From Silene conica (Eukaryota > Streptophyta > Magnoliopsida > Caryophyllales > Caryophyllaceae): a DNA stretch of 64,000 bases. Numbering within the stretch: position 1 is the stretch's first letter; each line of letters starts with the position of its first letter. Below are positions 24,496 to 37,064 of the stretch, piece after piece. Below the pieces are notes generated by a model. The model was not told the DNA's origin. It searched no databases and saw nothing but the letters and a program-made list of their open reading frames with translations. The stretch covers positions 34,125,068-34,189,067 of the forward strand of contig CM055319.2 of the NCBI GenBank assembly GCA_029255685.2, read 5' to 3'. The position numbers and the translations under genes are program-made.

Positions 24496-27400
24496 TTACA
24501 AACACATAATATCTATCAAATTTATAGGGCTGTGTCGAATGGCCTTTTGGCTGGCATTAGCTTTCATCCTAACCATATCCTTGATCTCCTGCACTACTCT
24601 TTCAGGTTTGTTAATTACACCTTCAATACGAGCTTGATTTCTGATCTGCCAGATGGTGTAACAGTAGGTAGTATACACCATAGCATGAAAAGCCCTGTCC
24701 CTTTTGTCCTGTCCATTCCATTGCAAGTCAGGTAACTGAGTTAAGTCACTCCCAATCCATTCTTCCAACTGAGTAGCAATCCTGGAGCTATACACACATC
24801 CCTGCACCTGGTGATGCGCAGATTCAGTAGCATTCTGGCATAAGCAGCATTTATCATCATCACTACATCCATATTGGAACAACTTATCCTTCGTTTTGAT
24901 CCCCTCTTGGCAGAAGAGCCAGGTAACCATGGAGTGTTTGGGTGTGTTCCTGTTACTCCACACAGCATGGTGCGAAGGAGTTGTGGTAAGAGTTCCCCTT
25001 AGCCATTTATAACCAGCTGCGATAGAGTAGCCTGCATCAGAAATGCTCCATGTATCATTAATGGAATTAGGTTTGAATCTCTCTTTTGTTTTGCAGATCA
25101 GTCTCCATGTCCAGGGCACATCAGGAGGTGGGGTGTAGGTATGCCAGTCTTCACCTTTCAGGTGATTAGTTTGCACCCATTTAACCCACAAGTTTTCCTT
25201 GTTCCCATACAGCCAGTGAACAAGTTTACCCACTGCCGCAATATTCCAAGAGCTAGCTTGTTTGATGCCTAATCCTCCTTCTCTTTTAGGTCTAGTGACT
25301 TTGTCCCAATCAACCGGGGGACTCTTGAGAATTCAGAGTTCCCTGCCCAGAGAAAATTTCGACAAATTCCTTCAACCCTCCTAATAACGCCCTTGGGTAG
25401 TATAAACACAGTGGCCCAGTAGCTGTAAAAGGGTGTTCAAAACAGCATTAATCAAAACCACCCTGCCTGCATATGAAAGCTTCTTGGTACCCAGACTCCT
25501 AATTCTGGTCACCATTTTTTCAGTTATTTTGGAACACTCCTGTTTGTTTGGCTTTCTAGTTTGGATAGGGATCCCTAAATAAGTGAAGGGCATTTTCCCT
25601 TCAGCAAATCCAGTGACTTGTAAGATGTCTTGTTTCAATGCATTATCTATGCCATTGAAAAACATAACAGATTTTGCCTTATTGAGATAGAGCCCTGAGG
25701 TTTTGGACAAAGTTTTCAAAGTTCTTACCAGCAGCAATATGGATTGGGGCTCTCCTTTACAGAACATCATCAGGTCATCCGCAAATATGAGGTGAGACAC
25801 TTTGAGTGATTTACACAAGGGATGAAATCTGAAAGGCCATTTGTGAGTAGCATAGTGAATCAGTCTACTTAAATACTCCATACATAATGTAAACAGTAGG
25901 GGAGACATGGGATCACCATGCCTTAAGCCCCTATGGCCAGGGAAATAACCAAAATGAGCACCATTTAGAGCCAGGGTAAATTAGGGTGTAGTAATGCATG
26001 TCATGATCAGTTTCCTAAAATGATTAGGAAAATTCATTTTGCTCAATAAGTCATCCACATATACCCACTCAACTGAATCATAAGCTTTCTGCAGGTCAAT
26101 TTTAAACAAGCATCTGGGAGAGACGGTTTTCCTTGAGTATTGTTGGATAAGATCCTGGCAAATCAGGATGTTCTCAATAATGGATCTATCTTAGACAAAG
26201 GCTCCCTGGGTTTCATTGATCAGGTCAGGTAAAATTTGTGCCAAACGATTACAGATAGCTTTTGAGATGATCTTGTAAATCAAGTTACAGCAAGCAATAG
26301 GTCTAAATTGTTGCACAGACTCAGGTCTCACACCTTTGGGGATTAGGGTGAGAGTAGTATCATTGATCTGGTTCAAGAGTTATCCAGTGTAAAAAAAGTC
26401 TTTCACTGCTGCACATACTTCAGGTCCCACAATATCCCACGCTTGTTTGAAGAACCCACTTGTGTACCCATCAGGGCCTGGGGCCTTATCATTAGGAATG
26501 GAGAAAACAATATCCCTAATTTCAGAGTTCGTAAGAGGAGTAGCTAAAATCTCAGCATGAGCTGCTGTACAGTAGGGACCCTGTTGAATAACATCAGGTC
26601 TGACCCTTTCAGTTCTATTGCTGCTACCAAGCAGGTGTTGGTAAAAATCCAAAAACGCTTTTTGAATGCCTTCATGCGTGGTCTGTGTTTCTCCCTTCAT
26701 ATCATTGATTTGGCAAACATTGTTTTGTTGTTGCCTTTGCTTTATGGCTCTGTGAAAGTGGCCAGTATTTGCATCCCCTTCTTGGACCCAATTCAGCTTT
26801 GCTTTTTGTTGCAGATAACTCCTGTGGGCTGTCTGCAGGGTTCTGACTTTATCACTCAACTCCCTTTCTTCTGTAATTAGTGTTGCATTAGTAGGGTCAT
26901 GTTGGAGAGCCACTGGAACTGTATGTAAATCATTTGTACATTGAATAGCTCGAAGTTCAATGTCAGAAAAAGATCTCTTGTTGAGCTGTTTGTGGTCGTA
27001 TTTCATGAATTTAAGTTTTTTTACCAGTCTGAACATTGAAGTTCTTCTAATATCCAATTTCCAAGCATTTGATACAATAGACTGGAAGTCAGAATGATTA
27101 CCCCACATGTCAAAGTATTTAAACCTTGCTCTTCTTGGACATTCCTCTACATCAGCAGCTACTACACAAGGTGTGTGATCAAACAGACCCTCTGGGTAGA
27201 AGTGAGCTCGACAATTTGGCATTTGTGAGAGCCATTTATCATTGATCAAAAACCTATCCAATCTGCTATAAATCCTTTCAGAAGGTTCTCTTTTGTTATT
27301 CCAGGTGTAGAAAGCCCAGATTCTACTATGTCATCCATATCACACTCATTTAAGCATTCAATAAACTCATCCATATCCTCCTGTTTAGGACTCCCTCCCA

Positions 27401-27860
27401 GTCTTTCATCAGGGTTTTTCACAATATTGAAGTCACCTGCCATGGCCCAAGGCCCCTGAATATGGATGGCTATAGTTCTCAGTTGATGCCATAGCTCCTG
27501 TCTATCTTTTCCTTCATTGAAGGCATAGATAAACGTACTATAAAAAGTAGTCTGATTGCCTCTGTCATTGACTTTAGCATGAATGAACTGAGCATGAGTT
27601 TGTAGTATCCAAACATCATAATGGTTAGGCTGCCAGATAAGCTTTACCCTACCTCCTCTATGTTGGTGGCAGTTGGTAGCCACACTCCACCCAGCACACA
27701 TATTGTGCATCACATTATTAATTCTATGACCTTGAATTTTTGTTTCTAGCAAGCCACAAAGACTCACTCCTTTATTGCGTAAAAAATAACTAATATCTAT
27801 TTGTTTATCTACATTATTCATACCACGCACGTTCCAAAACCCTATTTTATATTTCATCAT
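24496..27860 (-). pseudogene. L1-C ORF2: endonuclease, reverse transcriptase, zf-RVT
   Basis: Starts at 27860 with an APE-type endonuclease: FWNVRGMNN, GLLETKI, MAGDFNIV and later FDHTP. A frameshift near 27255 splits the endonuclease. The RT has NDKAPGPDGYTSGFFK, FRPIACCNLIYK, MSPLLFTLCMEYLSR and an intact FADDLMMFC. In-frame stops occur near 26377, 26190 and 25983, and a further frameshift near 25385. The C-terminus has WSNRNTPKHSMVTWLF and a zinc-binding CCLCQNATESAHHQVQGC of the zf-RVT type. Target-primed reverse transcription is the family mechanism; this copy is inactive. Confidence 0.92.
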
Positions 27861-29104
27861 TGAGAATTTTGGGTTTTGGTGCAGTTCTCTTCCCTTCCTT
27901 CTAACATAGCAGTACTAAAGTCCATGTTGGGTATAGGATTAGCACTGTCTCCAAGTGGTTGTTGGGTTGTCTCCATCTGTCCCATGCTATGCTCTGCAGG
28001 AATACTCATAACAGTGACAATGGGCTGATCAGTAGTTCCTGGCATATTCCGAGGGCTGTTCATAGTGTCCGTGGGCTGCTCTATATCATTGCTCACACCA
28101 GCAGCATAGGACTTCTGAGGGCTAACCATTCTGAAAGGCTTCATAGTCTTCGGTTTCCATACTTTCTGAGGAGGCCCAGGTTTTCTAACCACACCCTGGC
28201 CTTTTCTACACAAGGCAGAAGAGTGTCCTATCCCTTTGCATTTGTCACAGAGTTCAGGCTTCAATTCATATTCGATCTTGATTGCAAGGACATTCCCACA
28301 TTCATCCTTAAATTTGAGTTGGTCATTAAATTTTTGTCCCACTTTGACTTCTACTAGGACCCTGGCAAAACCTAATCTTGTTTTCTCAGTGGTGAAGGTA
28401 TCCATTTTCACATACTGGCCTACCAAGCCTGCAATTGTAGGGAGGCATTTACCCCAGAATTTTAAGGGTAACTCATGTAGTCTAATCCATGTAGGTACAG
28501 TTTTCAAATCCTCCTTCATAAGATTTGTTTCGGGGTCCAGTCTCTAATGATGAGAGGTTTGTTATCAAACATTTGAGAACCAGACTGCAAAACAGTTTCC
28601 TTATCTGCTAGGTTTTTAAATCTCACAAGAAAAATCCCATTAGGTGTAAACGATATTAGAGATACCATACTTACCCCATATCCTATGAACATATCCCTGT
28701 ATTACTTCCCATGGAGGGTGTGCTCCCAGGATATAGCAGTAGATGGCATTCTTCCAATAGTCTAACTCACCCTTCACATCTTCTGATGAAAATTGTATCA
28801 GATTATCATCTTTCTCTGGCTCCTCCACCAAGTTAGAAACAGGGATATTAATACGGTTCTGATTATTTGATTTCTTTCTTCTTCTCTGTGTTATCCAATC
28901 ACACTCATCCATGGTCTCTTTGTCATCAAAATCCAGTCCCGGTATGTCAACAATTTCATGGATGGGCTTAGTACGCAATACATCATCTCCACTAGGTCCT
29001 TTTGCTATGTTTTCTTTCAATGGAGATGCATTGTGCTTTTCTTTCATTTTCTGTAGGGAACTCTTTCGTTTATTGTTTGATTTCATTGCTGAATTACGAG
29101 CCAT
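27857..29104 (-). pseudogene. L1-C ORF1: DUF4283 and zinc-knuckle nucleic-acid-binding protein
   Basis: The first part (29104 to ~28640) is a basic, polar N-terminus that runs into a stop. The second part (28519-27857) begins MKEDLKTVPTWIRLHELPLKFWG, typical of the DUF4283 region of plant LINE ORF1, followed by the CCHC knuckle CDKCKGIGHSSALC. The two parts are in different frames with a gap near 28520-28640 that still encodes related sequence, so at least one frameshift is present. ORF1 proteins coat LINE RNA. The stop at 27857 and the ORF2 start at 27860 nearly touch. Confidence 0.85.
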
Positions 29105-29228
29105 TGACTAGCAATTCGATGGCAGAAACGTGCAAATTACAGATCTCCTGCAAATCGCCCTACAACCATCTCCATTAGGGTTTTTTCGTTTTCTCAACGG
29201 GTATTTGGTTGTTTAGTTTGTGTTAGTA

Positions 29229-29251
29229 TTAAGGAATTTTTAATTCCTTAA
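29229..29251 (+). other. Leader hairpin upstream of the Ath-A gag
   Basis: TTAAGGAATT and AATTCCTTAA flank a three-base T loop: a 10-bp perfect stem ~60 bases before the first gag ATG. Ath-F has a matching hairpin at 63767-63793. Confidence 0.75.
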
Positions 29252-29311
29252 GGCCGTTCTTATCTTCTCCCCTAGTGCTGTTTTGATAGGCCCTACAGGT
29301 TTTTATTAACA

Positions 29312-30819
29312 ATGCTTCGGGAGGGTCCACCTATGTTCTTTTCTACGAGACAACAAGAGGCATTTTGTGAAGGGTGTTGTGAAGCGGGTCATATACCTGT
29401 TTATTGTGTGGCTTTAAACGAGAGAGTTCTCTCTTATAAGAGGTATAAGCAAAGAGCCTCATTTGACGAGCTTTACCTGCTGATGCAAGCCGCGAAACGG
29501 AAGGAACGATTACTGTTTCAGACTGAAAACACCAACCCCAAGGTTCTTGTTGTTGCACGAGAGGAAACACTCGATCGAGTGAATCATTCAACTCGATCGA
29601 GGGAAAATGGTGAACGATCACCCGATCGAGGTACTTCAAATCCTCGGTCGATTGATATTGCTGAGGAGGACCTCGATCGAGGGAAGTTGACAAAAATGTT
29701 CTCGATCGAGTAGTACCACTTACTCGATCGATTAATGAAGAGAACAAGATCACTCGATCGAGTGATATTATGGCTGGAAGTGCTCGATCGAGTACTTCAT
29801 CAAAGGAAAAATATTTTGTGCAAGAAGAAAACCTGGACATTAGCGAGTTGAAGTCTTTGATCGAAACCTTGGAAACTCAGAGTCGGGAAAATGAAGCTTC
29901 AATTAAGCGACTTGGGTTTGAAGTCTCTCAATTAGCTTCGGATTGTTCCACGAATTATTTGGTAGATCAAGCTGCACCTATTGCTCCATTGCTGAGTATT
30001 GATGAGGAAGATGATGACTTCATGTATAATGCCTTACCTCACTATGTCAACATTGAAAATGAAGAACATGATTTCTCGTGGGATTCTTGCTTTGAGAATC
30101 CCATGTTTGAGGACATAATCGACATCAAGATGATACCAAATCCCCTCTTTAACTTCATGGAAGTAAATGAGTGCATAGAAGATGGAGGCATTAGCACTTT
30201 CAATCGAACATGCTAGGTACAGGTGAATCTGCTCGATCGAGTGGTTTGGGTGAGGAAAATACTCGATCGAATGAGGTTATTGAACCGATCGAGTGATGTT
30301 GATGAGGAAAGTGTTCGATCGACTGCTGCTGACCAGGAAGTTATTCGATCGAGTGATATCTAGGCTCGATCGAGTACAGTGATTCCCGTGATCAATGATT
30401 CATCATCCAAAACTGTTTTGGGTGATAATAAGAAGGTAAACGCCGATCGCTCCTGTTCGATAGACGGTAATGTTATTCCTCTTGTTGTTTTTGATAGAAT
30501 TTCCTTTATCCCTTCCGTCAAATCATTTTCTGCTGTTGTTTTGACACCTCCGCCCCAATCTGGGAGCAAGTTGGAGGAACATCGCTTTGTTTCCTCTTAT
30601 ACAGGTCTGGACATATTAGTAGACCCTGGAGGAGGATTTGAAGACTATGTTCCACTCAAGACGAAGCTACGATGGAGGGTCGGAAATGGTGTGGTCGATG
30701 CTGTGATGAGTCGTTGCTCTTCTGTTTCTGTACTGTGGAGGCTAGTGGTGAATCTGATGACCGCTGAAGTGACTGCATTCAGTCAGAAGCCTAGTTACAG
30801 AATTTTAAACTTGTTTTAA
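29312..30819 (+). pseudogene. gag: Ath-A gag-like region with zinc knuckle and palindrome-encoded repeats
   Basis: Three open segments: 29312-29713, then 29770-30216 and 30379-30819 in another frame. The first starts MLREGPPMFF and has an early CCHC knuckle CEGCCEAGHIPVYC, then a stretch where TCGATCGA palindromes encode alternating LDR and RSS/RSR triplets. The second is acidic (EEDDDFMYNALPHY). The third contains VLTPPPQSGSK, shared with Ath-E (TPSSRSGSN) and Ath-F (TPPPQIGSN), and ends TAEVTAFSQKPSYRI. The usual Retrotrans_gag core, protease, RT and integrase are absent. Some segments may be translated, but as a gag it is degenerate. Confidence 0.7.
29570..29792. repeat. TCGATCGA array inside the Ath-A gag
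   Basis: Palindromes start at 29570, 29592, 29621, 29643, 29672, 29701, 29723, 29753 and 29783, with steps of 22, 29, 22, 29, 29, 22, 30 and 30. The 22/29 alternation gives a 51-bp (17-codon) period, the same as in Ath-E gag. Confidence 0.93.
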
Positions 30820-31162
30820 TAAAAGCCGGGTTTGCAACCCCGTGCGAAGTGTAATAGACAATTGAATTTTTCGACATAGACTACTTCTTCGTTTTGCGTT
30901 TTAGACAATTTACTTTTATCCGTAGTTGGATAACTAGTAAAACCAGACGATTTTTAAGTTTTCGTAGTTGCATCGTTGCATGTAGTTGGTGTTTTTTGCA
31001 GGAACACGATGCATACGAAAGAGGAAAAGAATAAAGAAGTAAAGAGAGTTGATCAAAGACGAAGCATAACTCGATCGAGTGAATTTCAGTTCAAATTCCC
31101 TCGATCGAAAAGAATTCGAGGAGCAATCACTCGATCGAGTGGTACCATTTTACTCGATCGTG
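30232..31162. repeat. Further TCGATCGA palindromes in Ath-A
   Basis: One cluster starts at 30232, 30262, 30284, 30314, 30344 and 30365 (steps 30, 22, 30, 30, 21). A second cluster, past the gag-like frames, starts at 31070, 31100, 31130 and 31153 (steps 30, 30, 23). Confidence 0.9.
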
Positions 31163-31325
31163 TGAAATGTCTCCTGTTTCATCTTCTGGTTTGGGGAAGC
31201 GCGCACTTTGTGAGTTCCTATTTTCTTTTTCCATCTTTTGCATTTAGCTTTCTTTCTATACAAGCTCCCTTAGGAACATGTATTAGGCTCTCGTTGAGTA
31301 ATATATTTTATATATTTAATATATT

Positions 31326-32721
31326 GTTTTATGTTTTAATAATGACAAGTCTAGATAATTATGTTTTATATACATATGCTTGTAATCGTGCGATTAAGTG
31401 TACAGTTAATTATAGAGCGAAGATCATATTCTAGCAAAGTATAGATTCAATCATGGATTGAAGTAAGATCAAGCTCGTATCAAGTCTTTTTGAAGATTTA
31501 CAAGATTAAAGTCTTATTGCGGAATCAAATAGCTCCTAAGTTATAGGTCGTATCTATAACTATTGAAGAAATGAGAAATGCCTGAAATAAAGTAAAAGCG
31601 TGGAAATATTTGTGTACGGTTATTATATTGTCATATATTAATTTAGTAATCTTAAAACAGTTTTTCGAATGAAAATATTTTTTGGTTAAAAAGGATTAAA
31701 CTAATTATCTTATGAGTTAATTATTTATCCTAAATATACTAAGAATTTTATTCTAACCGTTGTTGTCAAAATCCGATTCCTAGAAAAGCGTGCCTCCGGA
31801 AACGTGTGCCTCGGGAATCGTGCACAACGTTCCGTCACGTTTTTGGTTAGCCTTTTGGTTTTATTAAATAAATATCATGTGTTTATTTAATTTCTTAAAA
31901 GTCATACTAGTATTTGATTTAAGATATAATATGATATCTTGACAAGAATTAGAAATTGTTTAATATAGAATATTATATTTTATGGTATAAGTTGTTTTCT
32001 AAATCAAATAGGTTTTGGAAATACAATCTTATGTCCTAATTTATTAATATCTTATATAAAGTCTTTCCTAATTCAAATAAGATTAGTTTTAGAATATTAC
32101 CTAGAAATAAGAATTCTAGATAAAGTAATATTCCTAAACTATCTAGGATTCAACCTAGATCTAAATTACTATATAAAGGACACTATATCACACGTTGAAA
32201 GCCAACAATTCACACGCCTCACGCTTTCCAAGAAGAACCGAACATAACCTCTCGTGCGTCTCGTTTTCCGTTCCAATCATTGTCAGATCTCGTAATAAAG
32301 ACTACAAGCTTTGAAGATTACTCTCATACGTTCAAGATCGTTGAACACAAGAGTTCATTGAACATTTTATCTTATACGATTAAGTTAGTTCGAGTATTTA
32401 ACGGTACTCATTTGTAGTCAAGTATTTAACGGTACTTGACGTAGCTAGATATTTAGCGGTATCTAGATTGAGTTACAACTAACATCAAAGTTGTAAGAGT
32501 AAGGTTGATAAAATTGTAATCCGGAGAAGGTACTAATTTTATTAATCGAGAATAGTGGACGTAGGTTTCGATTTGTGAAATTGAACCACATCAAAATATC
32601 GTGTCTCTCTTTATCTTATTGTTTTATTCTCTACTCACGTTAAACTAACCTACATCGAAGAAGAATCGAAAAAGTTGGCATACTCAATTCAACCCCCCTT
32701 CTTGAGTATATCTAGGTCAAT
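31326..32721 (+). mobile_element. Probable solo LTR of a copia-type element
   Basis: The ~1.4-kb AT-rich block starts near TGTTTTATGTTTTAATAATGACAAG and ends near CAATTCAACCCCCCTTCTTG..AGGTCA. The CAATTCAACCCCCC ending resembles copia LTRs of the SIRE/Tork type. It interrupts Ath-A 3' internal sequence that continues at 32760. A clean target repeat was not found, so the borders are uncertain. Confidence 0.45.
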
Positions 32722-32774
32722 AGACTCTTCAGCTGTGTATCCCCTTTCCTCTTCTGTGTTGTTATGTGCTAAGA

Positions 32775-32794
32775 AGACAATGACGACATTGTCT
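32775..32794 (+). other. Hairpin before the Ath-A internal polypurine-like tract
   Basis: AGACAATG-ACGA-CATTGTCT: 8-bp perfect stem and 4-base loop. Five bases later comes GGTTTGTTGAGG (32800-32811). Ath-E (42943) and Ath-F (51983, minus) have the same module with different, still paired, outer stem bases. Confidence 0.85.
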
Positions 32795-32811
32795 ATTTTG
32801 GTTTGTTGAGG

Positions 32812-34225
32812 GTAATGCATCCTTTTGCGTCTGCATTTTCATTTTGCTTGCATTCACGTCTATTTATGTCTTTATTTTCATGTTTGCTTAAAAAAAAAAT
32901 TCAAAAAAAAATATCACGCTTATTTTTGCATATAGTCGAGTCGGATTGGAGTTATTTGATGATGATTCTGCCCTATAGTCATTTTGTTGCTATTCCTTGT
33001 ATTTTTCACCACCATTTAGCAAAATCTTGTAAAGCATACCTCGAATTTTGTCTTGGAATTTCTACTTGGACTATTAGACTTGGCTTGTGTTTCGGCAATC
33101 TACTTAAAAATCTGAGGTTTAGAGCTTATAACTGGTGACATCCATGATCGGTTCATCTAAGATTGAGAGTAGTTACTCCCTGCATTTCATAGCATTGCAT
33201 GTATATATGACACTTGATTTCTTATTGCCTGCACGCATAGGTTTGTGGTTGGTATCAAATGTTTGGAGAATGCTTGCAATTTCCCCCCTTTCTCGTTTTA
33301 CCTATTTTAAATCAACATTTAGCCTAAAACTGCCAGTTGACCCATAAACTACACCCAAATCTAAGCTTACCTTGCGTCTAGCTAGTTTAGTGTCGTTTTT
33401 GTGGTATCTATAATTTTGCATCAGTTTTAGTTAACTTTCATGACGGAGTTGATGATCGAAGAAGTGGGAATTTTTGGATCGGATTGGATTTATTGAAAGA
33501 TAGCTGAAAATCGAAAAGAAAAAAAAAAGAAAAAAAAAATGACGAAAAAAAATAATACGTAAAAAAAAGAAAAAAAAAAGAAAAAAAGAAAGTTTTTGTA
33601 TTCCCGTGCTTTATGTATATCTTTTGGTGAATTTGAGAGTACTTAATAAGCTATCTAGTTGTGTTTCCAATTCGAAGTATTTGGTTTGAGTGAGTGGTAT
33701 GCCAAATCATGGCATTATGTTTCATCGAGATATAAGAATGCGGTTCTCCTTTTGGTTTGGATTAGGTAGCTAGCTTGACGCTTAACCTCCTCTTTCCCAT
33801 ATTTGTTTTTGCCTCTTTTTACCCACTACCTCACTTATCCAAACTTTTGTAAGTATTCGGCATGTGATAGTCATTGATTGGTTGAAATGCGTGTGTATGG
33901 TAGCTAGAATCCTTTGTCATGTTAGTTGCAATGCATGTTTATGTTGGTCGTAGTCTAGGTGAGTGTCTATTTTTCATTTCTCTCTTTGCACATTTTATAC
34001 TCACCCTTTGCTTTATTGAGAGAAGAGTGACCCGGGAGAGTCCGAATATACAAGTCTTGCAAAGTCAAAATGTCCAAGTTGTTTTTCCAAGATATGCATA
34101 AATTCGTTTGCTTTTGTATTTAGCTTTTTGGTGATTGATCATTTGCATTGAAGTGGTTAGCATTTGACTCATAGCTAGCTCTAACATTTACTCCTTTCCA
34201 TTAGGTTCTTTGTAGTTGCATTTAG
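32812..34225 (+). other. Ath-A 3' non-coding internal region
   Basis: No protein is recognised. The stretch includes a purine-only A/G-rich tract (33511-33593) and segments alignable to Ath-E 42980-44410. Confidence 0.7.
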
Positions 34226-34264
34226 TTTGCTTGAGGACAAGCAAAGGTTTGGTTTGGGGAATTT
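34226..34264 (+). other. Ath-A terminal hairpin and polypurine tract
   Basis: TTTGCTTG-AGGA-CAAGCAAA (34226-34245) is an 8-bp perfect stem with a tetraloop. GGTTTGGTTTGGGGAATTT follows directly before the 3' LTR TGATG. The polypurine tract primes plus-strand synthesis. Confidence 0.85.
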
Positions 34265-35884
34265 TGATGTGTGCATATTATATATACTTTTCAGTACCTT
34301 TTGGCACGTATTTCTATATTTTATAGGTGATTTTATATCACTTTATGCTTCGAACGCGCTACTTTGTGCTTTTCTTGCTTTTTTGTAGGAATAAGCGCGA
34401 AAGTGATGAAAATCGAGCCAAAGTTGTCCCAAGTACACTCTTTTAGAAGATGGAAGTTGGAATAGGCCTTACAAGCATTGGAAAGCGCCAATCGTCCAAG
34501 TGAAAGGCTACTTGAGTTGCGCAAAATGAAGAATGGGAGCTAAGCAACCAAGGAAGAACTTCAACTTTATGGTGCCTACTTTGGAGAGCCATATCTCGAT
34601 TTATACAACAGATAATGAGGTGATTTCAATTGGAGATGAAAGCTTATCCTCTTAGATTTCCAACGCCACCAAGAACACTTTATTTGAACGAGTAACGAAG
34701 AAATGGCAGCCGCTTGAAGTTCAGTGCGCGAAGTAGGAATTACTCGCTGAGAAGTCCTCGATCGAGTCTGTAATCCATTCGATCGAGAGGTTTTGATCTG
34801 TAATCAATTCGATCGAGGGATTTTGATCTGTAATCCATTCGATCGAGGGGTTTTGATCTGTAATCCATTCGATCGAGTCCTTAATCACTCGATCGAGTAC
34901 TTTTGGTCCTTAATCTACTCGATCGAGTGGGTTTGAAGCTCGATCGAGTAAATCACTAATGGGCTTTGGTTTCCGTGCTTCCTTTTCTAGGTTAGATTTT
35001 GACTTAATCTAATCTCTCTTATAAAAAGAGATGAGGTTAAGGTAAAAATCATCATCTGACACTACACACCACTCTTCATCTCTCTCTTAGTTCTTGTCAC
35101 TGTAACTTTCAGGATAGCTTTTCTTCCTCATTCTTCTTGCCTTATACTCGGAATTTTTGTAATCTCTTTTCTTCCTTTTAATTTAATTCTTGTTCTTTTG
35201 TTATTTTTGTTATTTCTCCTCCCTTACTTTTAGTTTATTAGACCTTTTTATTATGTCTTGTTTCTCTCGCATCTCATTGGTTAGTTCAGAATCTCAAGCC
35301 ATGTGTAGCTAATTTCTATAATATGTTAGAATGAAGGAACTCGCGGTAGTTATGTCACAGAATTTGCATGTTAGTCGTCCTTGCGACGAAGTTCACCGAT
35401 AAACAATATAATTAAGAAACTTGTCGAATGAGTGCACGCAGGAGACCAGTTTACCTACTAAAACCTTACCTGGATCGAAAGATTGGTGGGTAGGCTTGTT
35501 TAGGTTGATTTATGTAACCTATCTAAGATCGAAAGATTGATACGGGAGTCCAGGGGTGATTTCAGACCGAAAGGATATTAATCGTTCCCACTTCGTTTAT
35601 AATTCGACTGACCTAGTTTGTTATGTGATATGCATTACCGCGACAACCTGAATCCTGACATATTCCCTTTTTATTGATTGAACTCACTTTGTTCTATTTG
35701 TTTTATTTTCTTTTACAACTGTTTTAGTTACAATCTCAACAACAAACCCCCCCCCCCTTTTTGTGACTGAACAACTAAGAACGCATATAGATGTTACCTC
35801 CCTGTGGAGATCGACCCTACTTCCGCTAGCTACCTAGTTAGTTGACTTAGGTATATTATCTTTGGTGCATAACGACACGCATCA
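34265..35884 (+). mobile_element. Ath-A 3' LTR (1620 bp)
   Basis: TGATGTGTGCAT...ACGACACGCATCA, intact. It carries the same eight-member TCGATCGA array (34757-34948) as the 5' LTR and a TATA box near 35018. Target repeat AAGGC follows. Its last ~870 bp is duplicated at 38123-38988. Confidence 0.93.
34757..34948. repeat. TCGATCGA repeats in the Ath-A 3' LTR
   Basis: Eight palindromes in the same 20-21/30-bp arrangement as 20504-20695. Confidence 0.93.
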
Positions 35885-35964
35885 AAGGCCATGAACACGA
35901 AAGCCAAGCTTTATCACCTGCAACTGATACAAGACAACTTGTGTTGTATTTGCAAGAGGGAAGT
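35885..35964 (+). pseudogene. L1-A zf-RVT fragment, first copy
   Basis: Continues the L1-A frame after Ath-A: AMNTKAKLYHLQLIQDNLCCICKRE, the start of the zinc-binding zf-RVT motif. It is cut by sLTR-3 after GAAGT and resumes at 38101 for 22 bases before the duplication junction. Confidence 0.85.
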
Positions 35965-37033
35965 TGTAACACCCCCATTTATTTAAGGGCCTGTACTAGG
36001 ACTCCCTAGATAAATAAGGATGTTAACATCTCGGTTTCCCGAGGCAGTAGATACACAGGAAGATAAACAGTACTTTAAATTGATAAAGTTATCTCAACGA
36101 ACAAGTTCATACAACTGAAAATATAGAGTTTGCCTTGAAGAAACAAAAGTACAACTCATAAGTAACTACTATGGTGATCTAGACTCTAGGCAGGTCCGGA
36201 TCCAAGCTTCTCTCTCTTCCCCTAGCTCCCATAGTCTCAACACCTGTCAATCTGCTCCCCAATAATTGGTTCATCACAGGTGATCACGAATACACAGGGT
36301 CAACCACGAGGTTGAGTAGAGAAAAACTGTAAACAACACATTACTATAAATAGAAAGTCGATCATCTCCACTCCGAATCACAAGACCCATTATTCTCCAC
36401 ACCAATCACAAGACCCATTATCTCCGCACCAATCACAAGACCCATTATCTCCGCACCAAATCACAAGACCCATTATCTCCGCACCAAATCACAAGACCCA
36501 TTATCTCATCTCCTCGTAACACATCACAGAATGATATAAATAACACAATATAACGATCACGTGATAATAAATAGCAAACATGCGGGATATCTAATAAGAA
36601 CAGATTACACATCATTGTGATATCAAATAAGAACAGATTACACATCATCGTATACCAGTAGTGTCCCTACCTGAAATAGCAGGAAATGTAGATATGTCCA
36701 AGCTCGTTAGAAGTGTTCCACACGAAACTTGCTACCTAAACAAGCATATGTAACGAATTAAAACCTTCCCGAACCCCAAAACAACTTACACTTTCTATAA
36801 ATAGAAACCTTCCATAAATGGAAAGTTTCCAAAAATAGAAACCCTTTATAAAAGGAAAGTTTCCATAAATAGAAACTTTCCAACTTATAGATTTCCGACT
36901 AGTAACCTTCAACTACGCGCTAACGAATTAATAAAAGAACGAAAGACGGCTTTTAAAACTTAGTAGCAAAATCACAACTTAAACATTATTAATAAAATAA
37001 TTCACTCATACTACCAATAATACTAATTATTAA

Positions 37034-37064
<31 letters not shown>

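Larger units (their letters stand above)
24398..29200 (-). mobile_element. L1-C: near full-length plant L1 LINE in the Ath-A leader
   Basis: A 15-bp perfect target repeat, GTATTTGGTTGTTTA, lies at 24383-24397 and 29201-29215. The poly(A) tail is a T-run at 24398-24407. The right end has a ~95-bp leader before ORF1 (ATG at 29104). ORF1 and ORF2 are both present in the usual order, so the insertion is full length or nearly so, although both ORFs are broken. Confidence 0.93.
20015..35884 (+). mobile_element. Ath-A: non-autonomous Athila/Tat-like retrotransposon
   Basis: LTRs at 20015-24344 (with L1-B inside) and 34265-35884, both TGATG...ATCA. The 5-bp target repeat is AAGGA/AAGGC (20010-20014, 35885-35889), and removing the element rejoins the L1-A frame. 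There is an exact tRNA-Asp primer site, a leader hairpin, a gag-like frame with zinc knuckle and TCGATCGA repeats, and a 3' PPT. No protease, RT or integrase was found, so it would need proteins in trans. L1-C sits in the leader and a probable solo LTR at ~31326-32721. Confidence 0.88.

Noticed and set aside
29343..29840. 165-codon minus-strand open frame over the TCGATCGA array
   Set aside because: Palindromes keep both strands open; the plus strand carries the zinc-knuckle gag and no family is recognised on the minus strand.
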